Shown piece by piece: positions 46,490 through 53,491 of a stretch of 64,000 nucleotides of DNA. Location of the stretch: the NCBI RefSeq assembly GCF_001544315.1, contig NZ_BCQG01000003.1:1-64000 (forward strand), in the 5' to 3' direction. Positions within the stretch are counted from its first letter, which is position 1. The number at the start of each line of letters is the position of its first letter. The notes under the pieces were generated by a model. It ran no database searches. It saw only the letters and a list, made by a program, of their open reading frames with translations, and was not told the origin of the DNA. The stretch comes from Geobacillus jurassicus NBRC 107829. GTDB lineage: Bacteria > Bacillota > Bacilli > Bacillales > Anoxybacillaceae. The position numbers and the translations under genes were made by a program.

Positions 46490-47695
46490 TTATGATAATA
46501 CTTTCGGTTTGATTTTTCTAGTTGTATGCTCATAGTTGTATAAAAAGTCAGCCGCCTCGTAATTTTGCGGGGTGCGCTGTTTAAAAATCGTGTTGCGCAA
46601 TAAAATCGTGATCGGATCGGCCGCATGGAGAATCTCTCCCCATGTCCGGGCGCTCCGTTGCACTCTGGCGGTGCGTGGAATCCGTTCTTTTTGATACGCT
46701 AAAAACGCTTTTTCATAGTCATTTGGATATTGTTTCAACATATCCGCCAAATATGAAGCATCTTCAAGCGCTTGACAGCCGCCTTGGGCCAAATATTGAA
46801 GCATCGCATGAGCCGCGTCGCCAAGCAAGGTGACGTTTCCTTTCGTCCAGTTGTCAATCGGCACACGGTCGTACATCGGCCAGCGGAACTGGCGGTTGAT
46901 AAACGACAGCGCATGCCACACTTTCGGATGGCTGCCTTTGAAGCGCCGCTCCATTTCATCCGGCGTGCCCCAATCATCGCTGTTTTCTTTGTAACGGTAC
47001 GATTTAAACACGACGACTTGGTTGTACAGCTGTTTGCTTCTGACCGGATATTGGACAAGATGCAAATATGGTCCGATCCACATAATGACATCATCTAACT
47101 CATGAGGCTCAGCTTGAATTTCTTCGATCGGAATTGTGCCGCGATAGGCGACATATTCTGAACAGACGGGTTCGTCATCCGAGAAATATTTGCGGATGTT
47201 TGAGCGAATGCCGTCTGCGCCGATAGCAGCGTCAGCAGTGAACGTATCGCCGCTTTCGCTCGTTACCGTAACACCGCTGCTATCCTGGTTGATGGAGACG
47301 ATCGTTTGGTTATTGACAAACGTCACTTTGCCCGTGCGGACGCACGCTTCAAACAAAATGCGATGCAAGTCAGCGCGGTGGAGGACGATATACGGATGCC
47401 CGTAGCGCTCAAGAAACGCTTGGCCAAGATCCATCGCGCTCAGCTCTTCACCGGTGTAAACGTCTTTTAACACGAGCCGTTTCGGAAAGACAGCCACTTT
47501 TTCGATTTCGTCCATCACGCCAAAGCGTTTCAATACAGACGTAGCGTTTGGCGCCAATTGGATGCCGGCGCCGACTTCGCCGAATTCCGGCGCCCGTTCC
47601 AATACCATCGACGTTTTTCCGTTTTCGGCGGCGGCTAAAGCGGCAGCCAAGCCGCCAATTCCGCCACCGACAATGATTAAGTCCGTTTTCGTCAC
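46490..47695 (-). CDS. FAD-dependent aromatic hydroxylase, probable 3-hydroxybenzoate 6-hydroxylase
   Basis: About 401 residues of a class A flavoprotein monooxygenase. The FAD motif GGGIGGLAAALAAAENG, the DG fold (GADGIRSNIRKYF) and the second FAD-binding motif (VTLLGDAAHAMLQYLAQGGCQALEDA) are all present. GTG 47695 after GGGGGGC is the likely start; the frame extends to 47734. Salicylate 1-hydroxylase is the sequence alternative. Because gentisate dioxygenase is encoded directly upstream in the same operon, hydroxylation that yields gentisate (from 3-hydroxybenzoate) makes better sense. It is the last gene of the operon. Confidence 0.85.
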   Translation of the reverse strand: MTKTDLIIVGGGIGGLAAALAAAENGKTSMVLERAPEFGEVGAGIQLAPNATSVLKRFGVMDEIEKVAVFPKRLVLKDVYTGEELSAMDLGQAFLERYGHPYIVLHRADLHRILFEACVRTGKVTFVNNQTIVSINQDSSGVTVTSESGDTFTADAAIGADGIRSNIRKYFSDDEPVCSEYVAYRGTIPIEEIQAEPHELDDVIMWIGPYLHLVQYPVRSKQLYNQVVVFKSYRYKENSDDWGTPDEMERRFKGSHPKVWHALSFINRQFRWPMYDRVPIDNWTKGNVTLLGDAAHAMLQYLAQGGCQALEDASYLADMLKQYPNDYEKAFLAYQKERIPRTARVQRSARTWGEILHAADPITILLRNTIFKQRTPQNYEAADFLYNYEHTTRKIKPKVLS

Positions 47696-47737
47696 GATGA
47701 AGCCCCCCATTAGTAATTTGAAATGATCGGACATAGA

Positions 47738-48859
47738 TTATCCAAGAACAGGTTTAAATTCCCCAGTCACTGTTTGATAGCCATTGTTGTCCTCTAATGC
47801 CTCTTCGCGTTCTAAGCCGAACTTTTCAAGAATCGGCAAATCGTTTGTCGAGAAGAGGTAGCTGTCTTCTTCAGCGACATGTTCATGCCACGCCCAGTTC
47901 GGCACGACAAAGAAGTCGCCTTTTTCCCAGTCGAAGCGGATGCCGTTAATGATCGTATACCCTGATCCTTCAAAGACGTGGTAGATGGATGCATGCGTAT
48001 GGCGATGAGCTTTCGTATGGAACCCTTTCGGCAATTTTTGCATCCAAGCGGCGATCGTCGGGCAAGCTGTTTCGCCGTTGGACGGGTTGATGTACTCGAC
48101 TGCATATCCGTCATACGGATCGGGTTCAAAGCGGCTGAGCCCCTCGATTGATTCTTGTGTGCGTTTCCATTTATAGGCGGCCAGCGGTGCTTTTTTCGAG
48201 TGACGGTCGGAAATCGGTCGCACCATTCCGCCTTCATAGCGCTGCGCTGAGTAGTTATCCGGCACTTCTGGTTCTTGAAGACGCTCCGGATACGGCTCAA
48301 AAAACGTGCCGCCTAAGAAATAGATCGTCGGAATATCCAAGCAGTCCATCCAAATCATCGGTTCGGAGCCCGGATGGCCGTGGCCGTGCCAAAGCCCGTT
48401 TGGCGTTGTCAAAAAGTCGCCGCGCTCCATGAAGACGCGCTCTCCTTGCACGATTGTGTACGCGCCTTCGCCCTCCATCACAAAACGAAGCGCGTTTTGC
48501 ACGTGGCGGTGGGATGGGGCCGTTTCGCCCGGCAAAATGAGCTGGACGGCCGCATACAATGTTTGGGTCGTCGATGCCCAGCCCCACGGTTTCCGGTAGT
48601 TCAGCCCTGGGTTTTGCAAGTAAATGGCGCGCCGTTCACCGCCGCGGTCCGGGGTGAAAATTTGCGTCGCTTCCATCAACTTTTTCTTGAGGAGGCTGTA
48701 TTTCCATAAGTGCGCTTTGGCGTGCGGCTCCGGCTGATGCTTCATTAAGTCAGGAATCGCGTTCCAAAGCGGACCCAAATGGTATTGCTCAATATCGCGA
48801 TTGAAATCAAGCACATCTTGGTCTTGCAAAAAGTTCCCTTTTTCCGCCATACGGATCAC
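47738..48859 (-). CDS. Gentisate 1,2-dioxygenase
   Basis: A 373-residue bicupin ring-cleavage dioxygenase. The N-terminal cupin carries the iron ligands in SHRHVQNALRFVMEGEG and GLWHGHGHPG. The C-terminal cupin repeats the pattern (AHRHTHASIYHVFEG and WHEHVAEED). It opens gentisate to maleylpyruvate. Its start overlaps the stop of the DinB-fold gene (48856-48859, ATGA), and the hydroxylase gene follows downstream. A good AAAGGAGTG lies before the ATG. Confidence 0.95.
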   Translation of the reverse strand: MIRMAEKGNFLQDQDVLDFNRDIEQYHLGPLWNAIPDLMKHQPEPHAKAHLWKYSLLKKKLMEATQIFTPDRGGERRAIYLQNPGLNYRKPWGWASTTQTLYAAVQLILPGETAPSHRHVQNALRFVMEGEGAYTIVQGERVFMERGDFLTTPNGLWHGHGHPGSEPMIWMDCLDIPTIYFLGGTFFEPYPERLQEPEVPDNYSAQRYEGGMVRPISDRHSKKAPLAAYKWKRTQESIEGLSRFEPDPYDGYAVEYINPSNGETACPTIAAWMQKLPKGFHTKAHRHTHASIYHVFEGSGYTIINGIRFDWEKGDFFVVPNWAWHEHVAEEDSYLFSTNDLPILEKFGLEREEALEDNNGYQTVTGEFKPVLG

Positions 48860-49359
48860 TCCTTTTCATTCCATTTTTTGATGTTGCGTTTGATTTGGTT
48901 GAGGTGTTTTTGCACATGCTCGACAATCAAATGGTCGATGATAAAGCGCAGCGGCTGGCCGTTGAATTTTGGATTGCGGCTTGGCGCAACGATGGCTAAA
49001 TCGCCTTCATCCAGCTCACGGAACGCTGTTTCTACAGTTGCCGGAACCGTTTTTAGCTGCGCCAATAGTTCCGCTATAGAGACGCGATTGACATGCGCTT
49101 CGTCGACAGCAGCCAGTCGCGCTTCATCCGCAAGCCCGCGGCCCCATATCGTTGCGGTATCTTGCTTGATTCGTTTGATTTCCTCGACCCAATACGGAAT
49201 TGCTTCATTTAAGTGGGAGAGGATTTGCGCGATCGACCATTCGTCTTCCGACGGCTTCCAGCGGATCAGTTCTTCAGAAAGCGATTGTACGAGTTCGACC
49301 ATGTTGTCGACGGTTTCTTTGACCGTTGCAGACGAAGATTGTAAGAGTGCTTTCGTCAT
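48856..49359 (-). CDS. DinB-superfamily protein, candidate thiol-dependent maleylpyruvate isomerase
   Basis: A 167-residue four-helix DinB-fold protein. Putative metal His residues are in QILSHLNEA (about 49) and in DHLIVEHVQKHLN near the C-terminus. The DinB/YfiT superfamily includes mycothiol-dependent maleylpyruvate isomerase of actinobacteria and bacillithiol transferases of Bacillus. It is encoded between gentisate dioxygenase and fumarylpyruvate hydrolase with 4-nt overlaps on both sides, exactly where the pathway needs the cis-trans isomerase. No glutathione-type isomerase is encoded nearby. Bacillithiol dependence is my inference from the host group. Confidence 0.78.
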   Translation of the reverse strand: MTKALLQSSSATVKETVDNMVELVQSLSEELIRWKPSEDEWSIAQILSHLNEAIPYWVEEIKRIKQDTATIWGRGLADEARLAAVDEAHVNRVSIAELLAQLKTVPATVETAFRELDEGDLAIVAPSRNPKFNGQPLRFIIDHLIVEHVQKHLNQIKRNIKKWNEKE

Positions 49360-50294
49360 GACGGCATCTCCACCTTTTTCACCCGGTTTTCGAGTACGCC
49401 AATTTTGTCCACTTCGATGCGGACGATATCTCCGTGTTTTAAGAACACTGGCGGGGTGCGGGCCACCCCGACACCGCCTGGAGTGCCAGTGAGAATGACA
49501 TCGCCCGGTTCAAGCGTCATTAAACCGGATAAAAATTCGACAAGATACGGAACGGTGAACACTAAATTGGCGGTGTTGGAATGCTGCCGCTCTTCGCCGT
49601 TGACAAACAAAGCGATCTCGAGCCCTGACGGATCGGTCAATTCATCCGATGTGACGAGCCAAGGCCCCATTGGCGCGCTGCCGTCGACTGTTTTTCCTTG
49701 CAGCCACTGGAGTGTGCGGCGTTGCAAGTCGCGGTATGTGACATCGTTGACAATCGTGTAACCAGCGACATACTCGAGCGCATCCGCTTGTTTTACGTTC
49801 CGAGCCTGTTTGCCGATGACAAACGCGAACTCTGCTTCATAGTCGAGCTGCTCGGAAATGGGATAGAACGGAATATCGTCTTCCGGGCCGATGACCGTAT
49901 TGGCGAATTTCGCAAACACGACTGGATACGGCGGTATTTCCCGTCCCATTTCCAAAATATGCTCTCGATAGTTATGACCGACGCAGATCATTTTTCCTGG
50001 ATTCGGAACCGGTGCATTGAGCTTCACTTCCTCCCGTTTGAACACAAGCGGGACGTCGCTGTCATGGGAAAGGGCGAATTCCACCGCTTGTTTTGCGTAC
50101 TCTAGGCTTTCGTTTCCGCCCTGCAAAAAGCCGACCATATCGCTTGGAACGTAGGCTTCGGCGATTTGCCGGGCGCGCAATTTCCCTTCCGCACGCAATT
50201 TTTCATAGAACGCGCAGTGAAGGTCAATGATGGAACCGTTTTCTATGACTCCGATGCGGGAGACTCCATCTTTTGTGAACGTGATCAGTTTCAT
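49356..50294 (-). CDS. Fumarylpyruvate hydrolase (FAH family)
   Basis: A 312-residue fumarylacetoacetate hydrolase-family protein. A short N-terminal domain is followed by the catalytic core with KMICVGHNYREHILEMG, the metal-binding E-x-E in QLDYEAEFAFVIGK, NDVTYRDLQR and the C-terminal GDVILTGTPGGVGVARTPP. It would split fumarylpyruvate into fumarate and pyruvate, finishing the gentisate route. It overlaps the DinB-fold gene by 4 nt and follows the YciI gene by 25 nt. Confidence 0.9.
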   Translation of the reverse strand: MKLITFTKDGVSRIGVIENGSIIDLHCAFYEKLRAEGKLRARQIAEAYVPSDMVGFLQGGNESLEYAKQAVEFALSHDSDVPLVFKREEVKLNAPVPNPGKMICVGHNYREHILEMGREIPPYPVVFAKFANTVIGPEDDIPFYPISEQLDYEAEFAFVIGKQARNVKQADALEYVAGYTIVNDVTYRDLQRRTLQWLQGKTVDGSAPMGPWLVTSDELTDPSGLEIALFVNGEERQHSNTANLVFTVPYLVEFLSGLMTLEPGDVILTGTPGGVGVARTPPVFLKHGDIVRIEVDKIGVLENRVKKVEMPS

Positions 50295-50319
50295 CTTTCA
50301 ACTTCCTTTCGCTTATAAT

Positions 50320-50574
50320 CTAGCTGGCGTTCCATTCTTTTAATTCATAGATTGCTTCGTTCGGGTCGTTCATCGGGTCGCGGCGTATGATCGCTTCCGC
50401 TTCGCTGTACGAAGAACATTGCAAAATATAGGCGCCGCCCGTTTGGTCAGTGAACGCTCCAGCAGAAACAAGTGCGCCGGATTCCCGCAAATTCGCCAGA
50501 AAATCGCGGTGGGCGGGAAGAGTGCGTCCAGTGAAGTGTTCCGTCCTGCGAATAAAGACAAGATATTTGTTCAA
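50320..50574 (-). CDS. YciI-family small protein
   Basis: An 84-residue ferredoxin-like-fold protein. It begins MNKYLVFIRRTEHF, carries the conserved RDFLANLRESGALVSAGAF with the His/Asp pair (H23, D24 region) seen in YciI proteins, and ends with the DPMNDPNEAIYELKEW element. It is the first gene of the gentisate operon. Relatives include chloromuconolactone dehalogenase-like and unknown proteins, so a lactone or enol step is conceivable. AGGAGGCCGTGGC precedes the ATG. Confidence 0.82.
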   Translation of the reverse strand: MNKYLVFIRRTEHFTGRTLPAHRDFLANLRESGALVSAGAFTDQTGGAYILQCSSYSEAEAIIRRDPMNDPNEAIYELKEWNAS

Positions 50575-50608
50575 GCCACGGCCTCCTTTCTTACTTATTT
50601 CACTATTT

Positions 50609-50623
50609 GATAACTATGTTATC
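50609..50623. promoter_or_regulatory. Operator-like palindrome at the gentisate operon start site
   Basis: GATAACTATGTTATC is a perfect 15-nt palindrome. It begins at about +1 of the minus-strand promoter at 50660-50631 and so is well placed for repression by the divergent IclR regulator. Confidence 0.6.
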
Positions 50624-50630
50624 TATTCAT

Positions 50631-50660
50631 AGAATATTAAAATGTTTGGATTATTGTCAA
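50631..50660 (-). promoter_or_regulatory. Promoter of the gentisate operon
   Basis: On the minus strand TTGACA (50660-50655) and TATTCT (50636-50631) are 18 nt apart. The predicted start lies near 50624. Confidence 0.6.
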
Positions 50661-50684
50661 TATTTATTTTTGAAAAAAGAAACA

Positions 50685-50713
50685 TTGATTTTTTTGGCCG
50701 CTGCTGTTACATT
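50685..50713 (+). promoter_or_regulatory. Promoter of the iclR-type gene
   Basis: TTGATT (50685-50690), 17-nt spacer, TACATT (50708-50713), with the start codon about 39 nt downstream. Confidence 0.45.
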
Positions 50714-50751
50714 CGTAATGATAAAGAGAGAAAACAGAAGGGGAACGAAGC

Positions 50752-51525
50752 ATGGGGAAAAGTGAAAAAAATGCGAATGTTATTCAGTCGCTCCAAGTGG
50801 GCATGAGCATTATCGATGTTGTTGCCGCGCAAAACCGGCCGTTGAAATTCACAGAGATTCAGGAGCTGTCCGGGATCACCAAAAGCAATTTATATAAATA
50901 TTTAAATACGTTGACAATGCTCGGGTTATTATATCGCAATCGAAAAGACGGCACGTATTCGCTGGGCGGGAAGCTGATGGAGTATGGAACGGCCGCATTG
51001 GGAGACCGAAATGTGATCGGCAAAATTACGCCGTATTTGCGGGAAACCAGCGCCCATACATCCCAAACTGCCTTGCTGGCGCTTTGGACGCATGATGGCC
51101 CGGTAATTGTTGATATATGCAGCGCCAACTATGGGTTGAACATTGGAGCACAAGTGGGGACGAGGCTTCCGTTATTGTCGGCGACAGGGAAAGTGTTTGC
51201 GGCATTTAAGGACGAAAGCGATCCGCAAGTGAGGGAATGGAAGCGAAAGGAGCTTGGCAAACTGTCAGATGAGCGCCGCAAGCAGCTCGAGGAGGAGATT
51301 GAACAAATAAAAGAACGCTTTTTCTCATATGCGTTAGAGCCGTTGGTGAAGCACGTCTCGTCGTTCAGCGTCCCCGTGTTCGATTTTCAACGCGATCTCG
51401 TCGGCGCGGTGACGGTTGTCGGGTTTACGGAACAAATCCCGCAGACGGCGGAAGAGGAGATGGGTAAATATATTGTGGAGGCTGTACTCGAGATTTCCAA
51501 GTCGTTCGGTTTTGTTGCCGGCTAG
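50752..51525 (+). CDS. IclR-family regulator of the gentisate/TRAP locus
   Basis: A 257-residue IclR regulator. The N-terminal winged HTH (residues about 10-70; IVDVVAAQNRPLKFTEIQELSG..KSNLYKYLNTLT) is followed by the effector-binding domain (75-255) with the family LSATGKVFAAF segment. It is divergent from the gentisate operon and upstream of the TRAP transporter genes. Palindromes at both flanking promoters make local control likely. The effector would be the imported aromatic acid or gentisate. GAAGGGGAACG precedes the ATG. Confidence 0.9.
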   Translation: MGKSEKNANVIQSLQVGMSIIDVVAAQNRPLKFTEIQELSGITKSNLYKYLNTLTMLGLLYRNRKDGTYSLGGKLMEYGTAALGDRNVIGKITPYLRETSAHTSQTALLALWTHDGPVIVDICSANYGLNIGAQVGTRLPLLSATGKVFAAFKDESDPQVREWKRKELGKLSDERRKQLEEEIEQIKERFFSYALEPLVKHVSSFSVPVFDFQRDLVGAVTVVGFTEQIPQTAEEEMGKYIVEAVLEISKSFGFVAG

Positions 51526-51549
51526 CCGTGGAAGGTTGGCCGGTTTTTG
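51518..51549 (+). terminator. Terminator overlapping the iclR stop
   Basis: CCGGCTAGCC (51518-51527) pairs with GGTTGGCCGG (51534-51543), allowing G-T pairs, followed by TTTTTG. The stop codon lies inside the stem. Confidence 0.65.
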
Positions 51550-51582
51550 TTTATACCCACTATAACAAATATTAAAAATGTT

Positions 51583-51626
51583 TTGACACAAAATATCATT
51601 TGTTGTATAGTGAATATAGTTCACTA
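51583..51626 (+). promoter_or_regulatory. Strong promoter with overlapping palindrome, TRAP operon
   Basis: TTGACA (51583-51588), 17-nt spacer and TATAGT (51606-51611) form a near-consensus sigma-A promoter. TAGTGAA-N5-TTCACTA (51608-51626) overlaps the -10 and start site and is a likely repressor operator. The arm sequence TTCACTATTT also occurs at 50599-50608 near the other promoter. Confidence 0.7.
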
Positions 51627-51729
51627 TTTATAAAATTCTTCAAGGGGTGATGAATAAAGGGGGAAGTGAGGTATAATACCGAATTGCAAGCATTTCGCAC
51701 GTTTTTGTGTGGAAAGAGGGATTAATTTT

Positions 51730-51744
51730 TTGAAAGCGATTACG
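51730..51744 (+). promoter_or_regulatory. Possible CcpA cre site
   Basis: TTGAAAGCGATTACG matches the catabolite-responsive element consensus with one mismatch at the last position. It lies downstream of the TRAP promoter, where a roadblock site could act, but also inside the MFS gene fragment, so it may be chance. Confidence 0.3.
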
Positions 51745-51858
51745 ACAGCATTTTCCGTTTACCGTTTTCTTGCCGGTCTTGGGCTCGGGGGGATTATGCC
51801 GAATATAGCCGCTTTATTAACCGACTATGCGCCGTCGCGGTTGAAAAGTGTAATTTGA
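51730..51858 (+). pseudogene. Fragment of an aromatic-acid MFS transporter
   Basis: A 42-codon frame reads VYRFLAGLGLGGIMPNIAAL, then LTDYAPSRLKSVI, and stops. That is the TM4-TM5 loop region of the aromatic acid:H+ symporter family (PcaK, BenK, MhbT type). Nothing before or after continues it. It sits between the strong promoter and dctP. The remnant indicates that a proton symporter gene once occupied this place and was deleted, with the TRAP genes now under its promoter. Confidence 0.65.
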
Positions 51859-51869
51859 GGGGGATTGTA

Positions 51870-52892
51870 ATGAAAAAGACATTGAGCCGCATTTCAATTG
51901 TATTGGCCATGATTTGCTCCATCTTTTTGACTGCCTGTGGCAATGGCAATAACGAGACAAATGGAAAAACTGGAGAAGCAACGTATGTGTTTAAGCTTGG
52001 GCATGTGACGCAGGAATCGCACGTTTGGCATCAGACGGCATTGAAATTTGGCGAAGAGCTGGAAAAGCTGTCAAATGGGAGAATGAAGCTGCAAATTTAT
52101 CCGGCCTCTCAATTAGGACAAGAGAAGGATATGGTACAACAACTAGAGACCGGCTCATTGGATTTCGGATTTTTGACGAATGCCTATATGAGCACACGAC
52201 AACAATCGCTCAATGCTTGGTTTATGCCGTTTGTGTTTCCGAATTTAGAAGAAGCTTCTAAAATGAGAAATTCGACTGTTGCTGGCGAAATGCTAGAAGA
52301 ATTGAAATCGCAAGGGTTAATCGGTTTTGACTTTATTTTCGCCGGAAATCGCCATGTTTTGATGAAGGATGGTTTTGTCAATTCACCTAATGATGTAAAA
52401 GGAAAGAAAGTCCGGATTATCGGCAGCCCGGTGATGCAAGATTTTTGGAAGGAAATCGGCGCTGGACCGACCGCCATGCCGCTATCTGAAGTGTACACCT
52501 CTTTACAAACCGGGGTCATTGATGGAGTGGACATTGATTTGGATGCTTTAGTAACAGAGAAATATTATGAAAACGCGAAATATTTAACGATCACGAATCA
52601 TATGACATTTCCTGCAGTTGTCGTCATGAGCAAACAAAAGTTTGACAGCCTCTCTCCGGAAGATCAAGAGATCATCAAAAAAGCGCTCAAGACGGCATGC
52701 GATTGGGGAGTCAAAGAAGCGATTGCAAGAGAAACGAAAAATTTAGAAACGTTAAAATCAGCAGGTGTGCAAGTTCAACAACTTGAGCAACTAGGCGATT
52801 TTGAAAAGGTGGCTAAGGAGATACAAGAGAAATACGCACACGAATCGCCGGTTATTAAAAAATTTTTAGAGGAAGCTTTACAGAAAAAATGA
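51870..52892 (+). CDS. dctP: TRAP transporter substrate-binding lipoprotein DctP
   Basis: A 340-residue extracytoplasmic solute receptor of the DctP family. The signal peptide ends in the lipobox LTAC (Cys about 22). Family features are FKLGHVTQESHVWHQTALKFGEELEKLSNG, the carboxylate-binding Arg region KGKKVRIIGSPVMQDFWKEIGAGPTAMP and the YTSLQTGVIDGVD motif. ATG 51870 follows GAGGGGGATTG. It probably binds an aromatic or related carboxylate such as 3-hydroxybenzoate, judged from its place beside the gentisate operon. Confidence 0.9.
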   Translation: MKKTLSRISIVLAMICSIFLTACGNGNNETNGKTGEATYVFKLGHVTQESHVWHQTALKFGEELEKLSNGRMKLQIYPASQLGQEKDMVQQLETGSLDFGFLTNAYMSTRQQSLNAWFMPFVFPNLEEASKMRNSTVAGEMLEELKSQGLIGFDFIFAGNRHVLMKDGFVNSPNDVKGKKVRIIGSPVMQDFWKEIGAGPTAMPLSEVYTSLQTGVIDGVDIDLDALVTEKYYENAKYLTITNHMTFPAVVVMSKQKFDSLSPEDQEIIKKALKTACDWGVKEAIARETKNLETLKSAGVQVQQLEQLGDFEKVAKEIQEKYAHESPVIKKFLEEALQKK

Positions 52893-52904
52893 GGAAAGCA
52901 GGGG

Positions 52905-52942
52905 AAAGTAGGGATTTCTTTTCAACTAGAAATCCCTACTTT
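52905..52942 (+). promoter_or_regulatory. Perfect 14-bp intercistronic hairpin between dctP and dctQ
   Basis: AAAGTAGGGATTTC (52905-52918) pairs perfectly with GAAATCCCTACTTT (52929-52942). It is followed by GGTTGTC, not a T run. It could be a partial terminator or an mRNA-stabilising stem-loop that raises binding-protein levels over membrane subunits. Confidence 0.6.
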
Positions 52943-52997
52943 GGTTGTCATTTGGAAACTATATCTTCATCTTCAGCCTTTAGCAGGAGGGGCAACA

Positions 52998-53489
52998 ATG
53001 AAATGGGTTCATCGATTGAGCAATGGCATTTACGTGATTGAAAAAGTGTTGGCCGTCATTTTATGTGTGATCATGCTTGTTTCATTGTCATTAGGGGTAG
53101 TTTATAGGTATGTGCTGAGTTCACCGTTAACGTGGGCGGAAGAAGTTTCGATTTTCTCGCTCGTATGGCTGACGTTTATCGGCGGCAGCATGAGTTTGAA
53201 AAGAAAAGAATATGCGGCCATTACAATCGTCATGGACAAGCTGCAAGGGAAGGCCAAAATCTGGCTGCTAGGACTTAGTTTTTTCATTGTATTTGTTTTT
53301 GTTCTTTATATTTTCTATTTGGCGTTCAAATGGATTTCGTCGCCAACGATTATGTTGCAGTATTCAAATGCTATGCGGTTGCCGATGATCATCCCATATT
53401 TAAGCGTGCCCGTTAGTTTTTTATTTATGATTGTCCATTCGCTTGACTTGTTGTTGAATCATGGTTTGCAAAGGAAGGGGGAAGTATAG
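52998..53489 (+). CDS. dctQ: TRAP transporter small permease DctQ
   Basis: A 163-residue membrane protein with four hydrophobic helices. The DctQ signature YRYVLSSPLTWAEEVSIFSLVWLTFIGGS is present in the first half. ATG 52998 follows GCAGGAGGGGCAAC; the frame is open further upstream, but that part overlaps the intercistronic hairpin. It partners with DctM, which starts 2 nt after its stop. Confidence 0.9.
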   Translation: MKWVHRLSNGIYVIEKVLAVILCVIMLVSLSLGVVYRYVLSSPLTWAEEVSIFSLVWLTFIGGSMSLKRKEYAAITIVMDKLQGKAKIWLLGLSFFIVFVFVLYIFYLAFKWISSPTIMLQYSNAMRLPMIIPYLSVPVSFLFMIVHSLDLLLNHGLQRKGEV

Positions 53490-53491
53490 AA

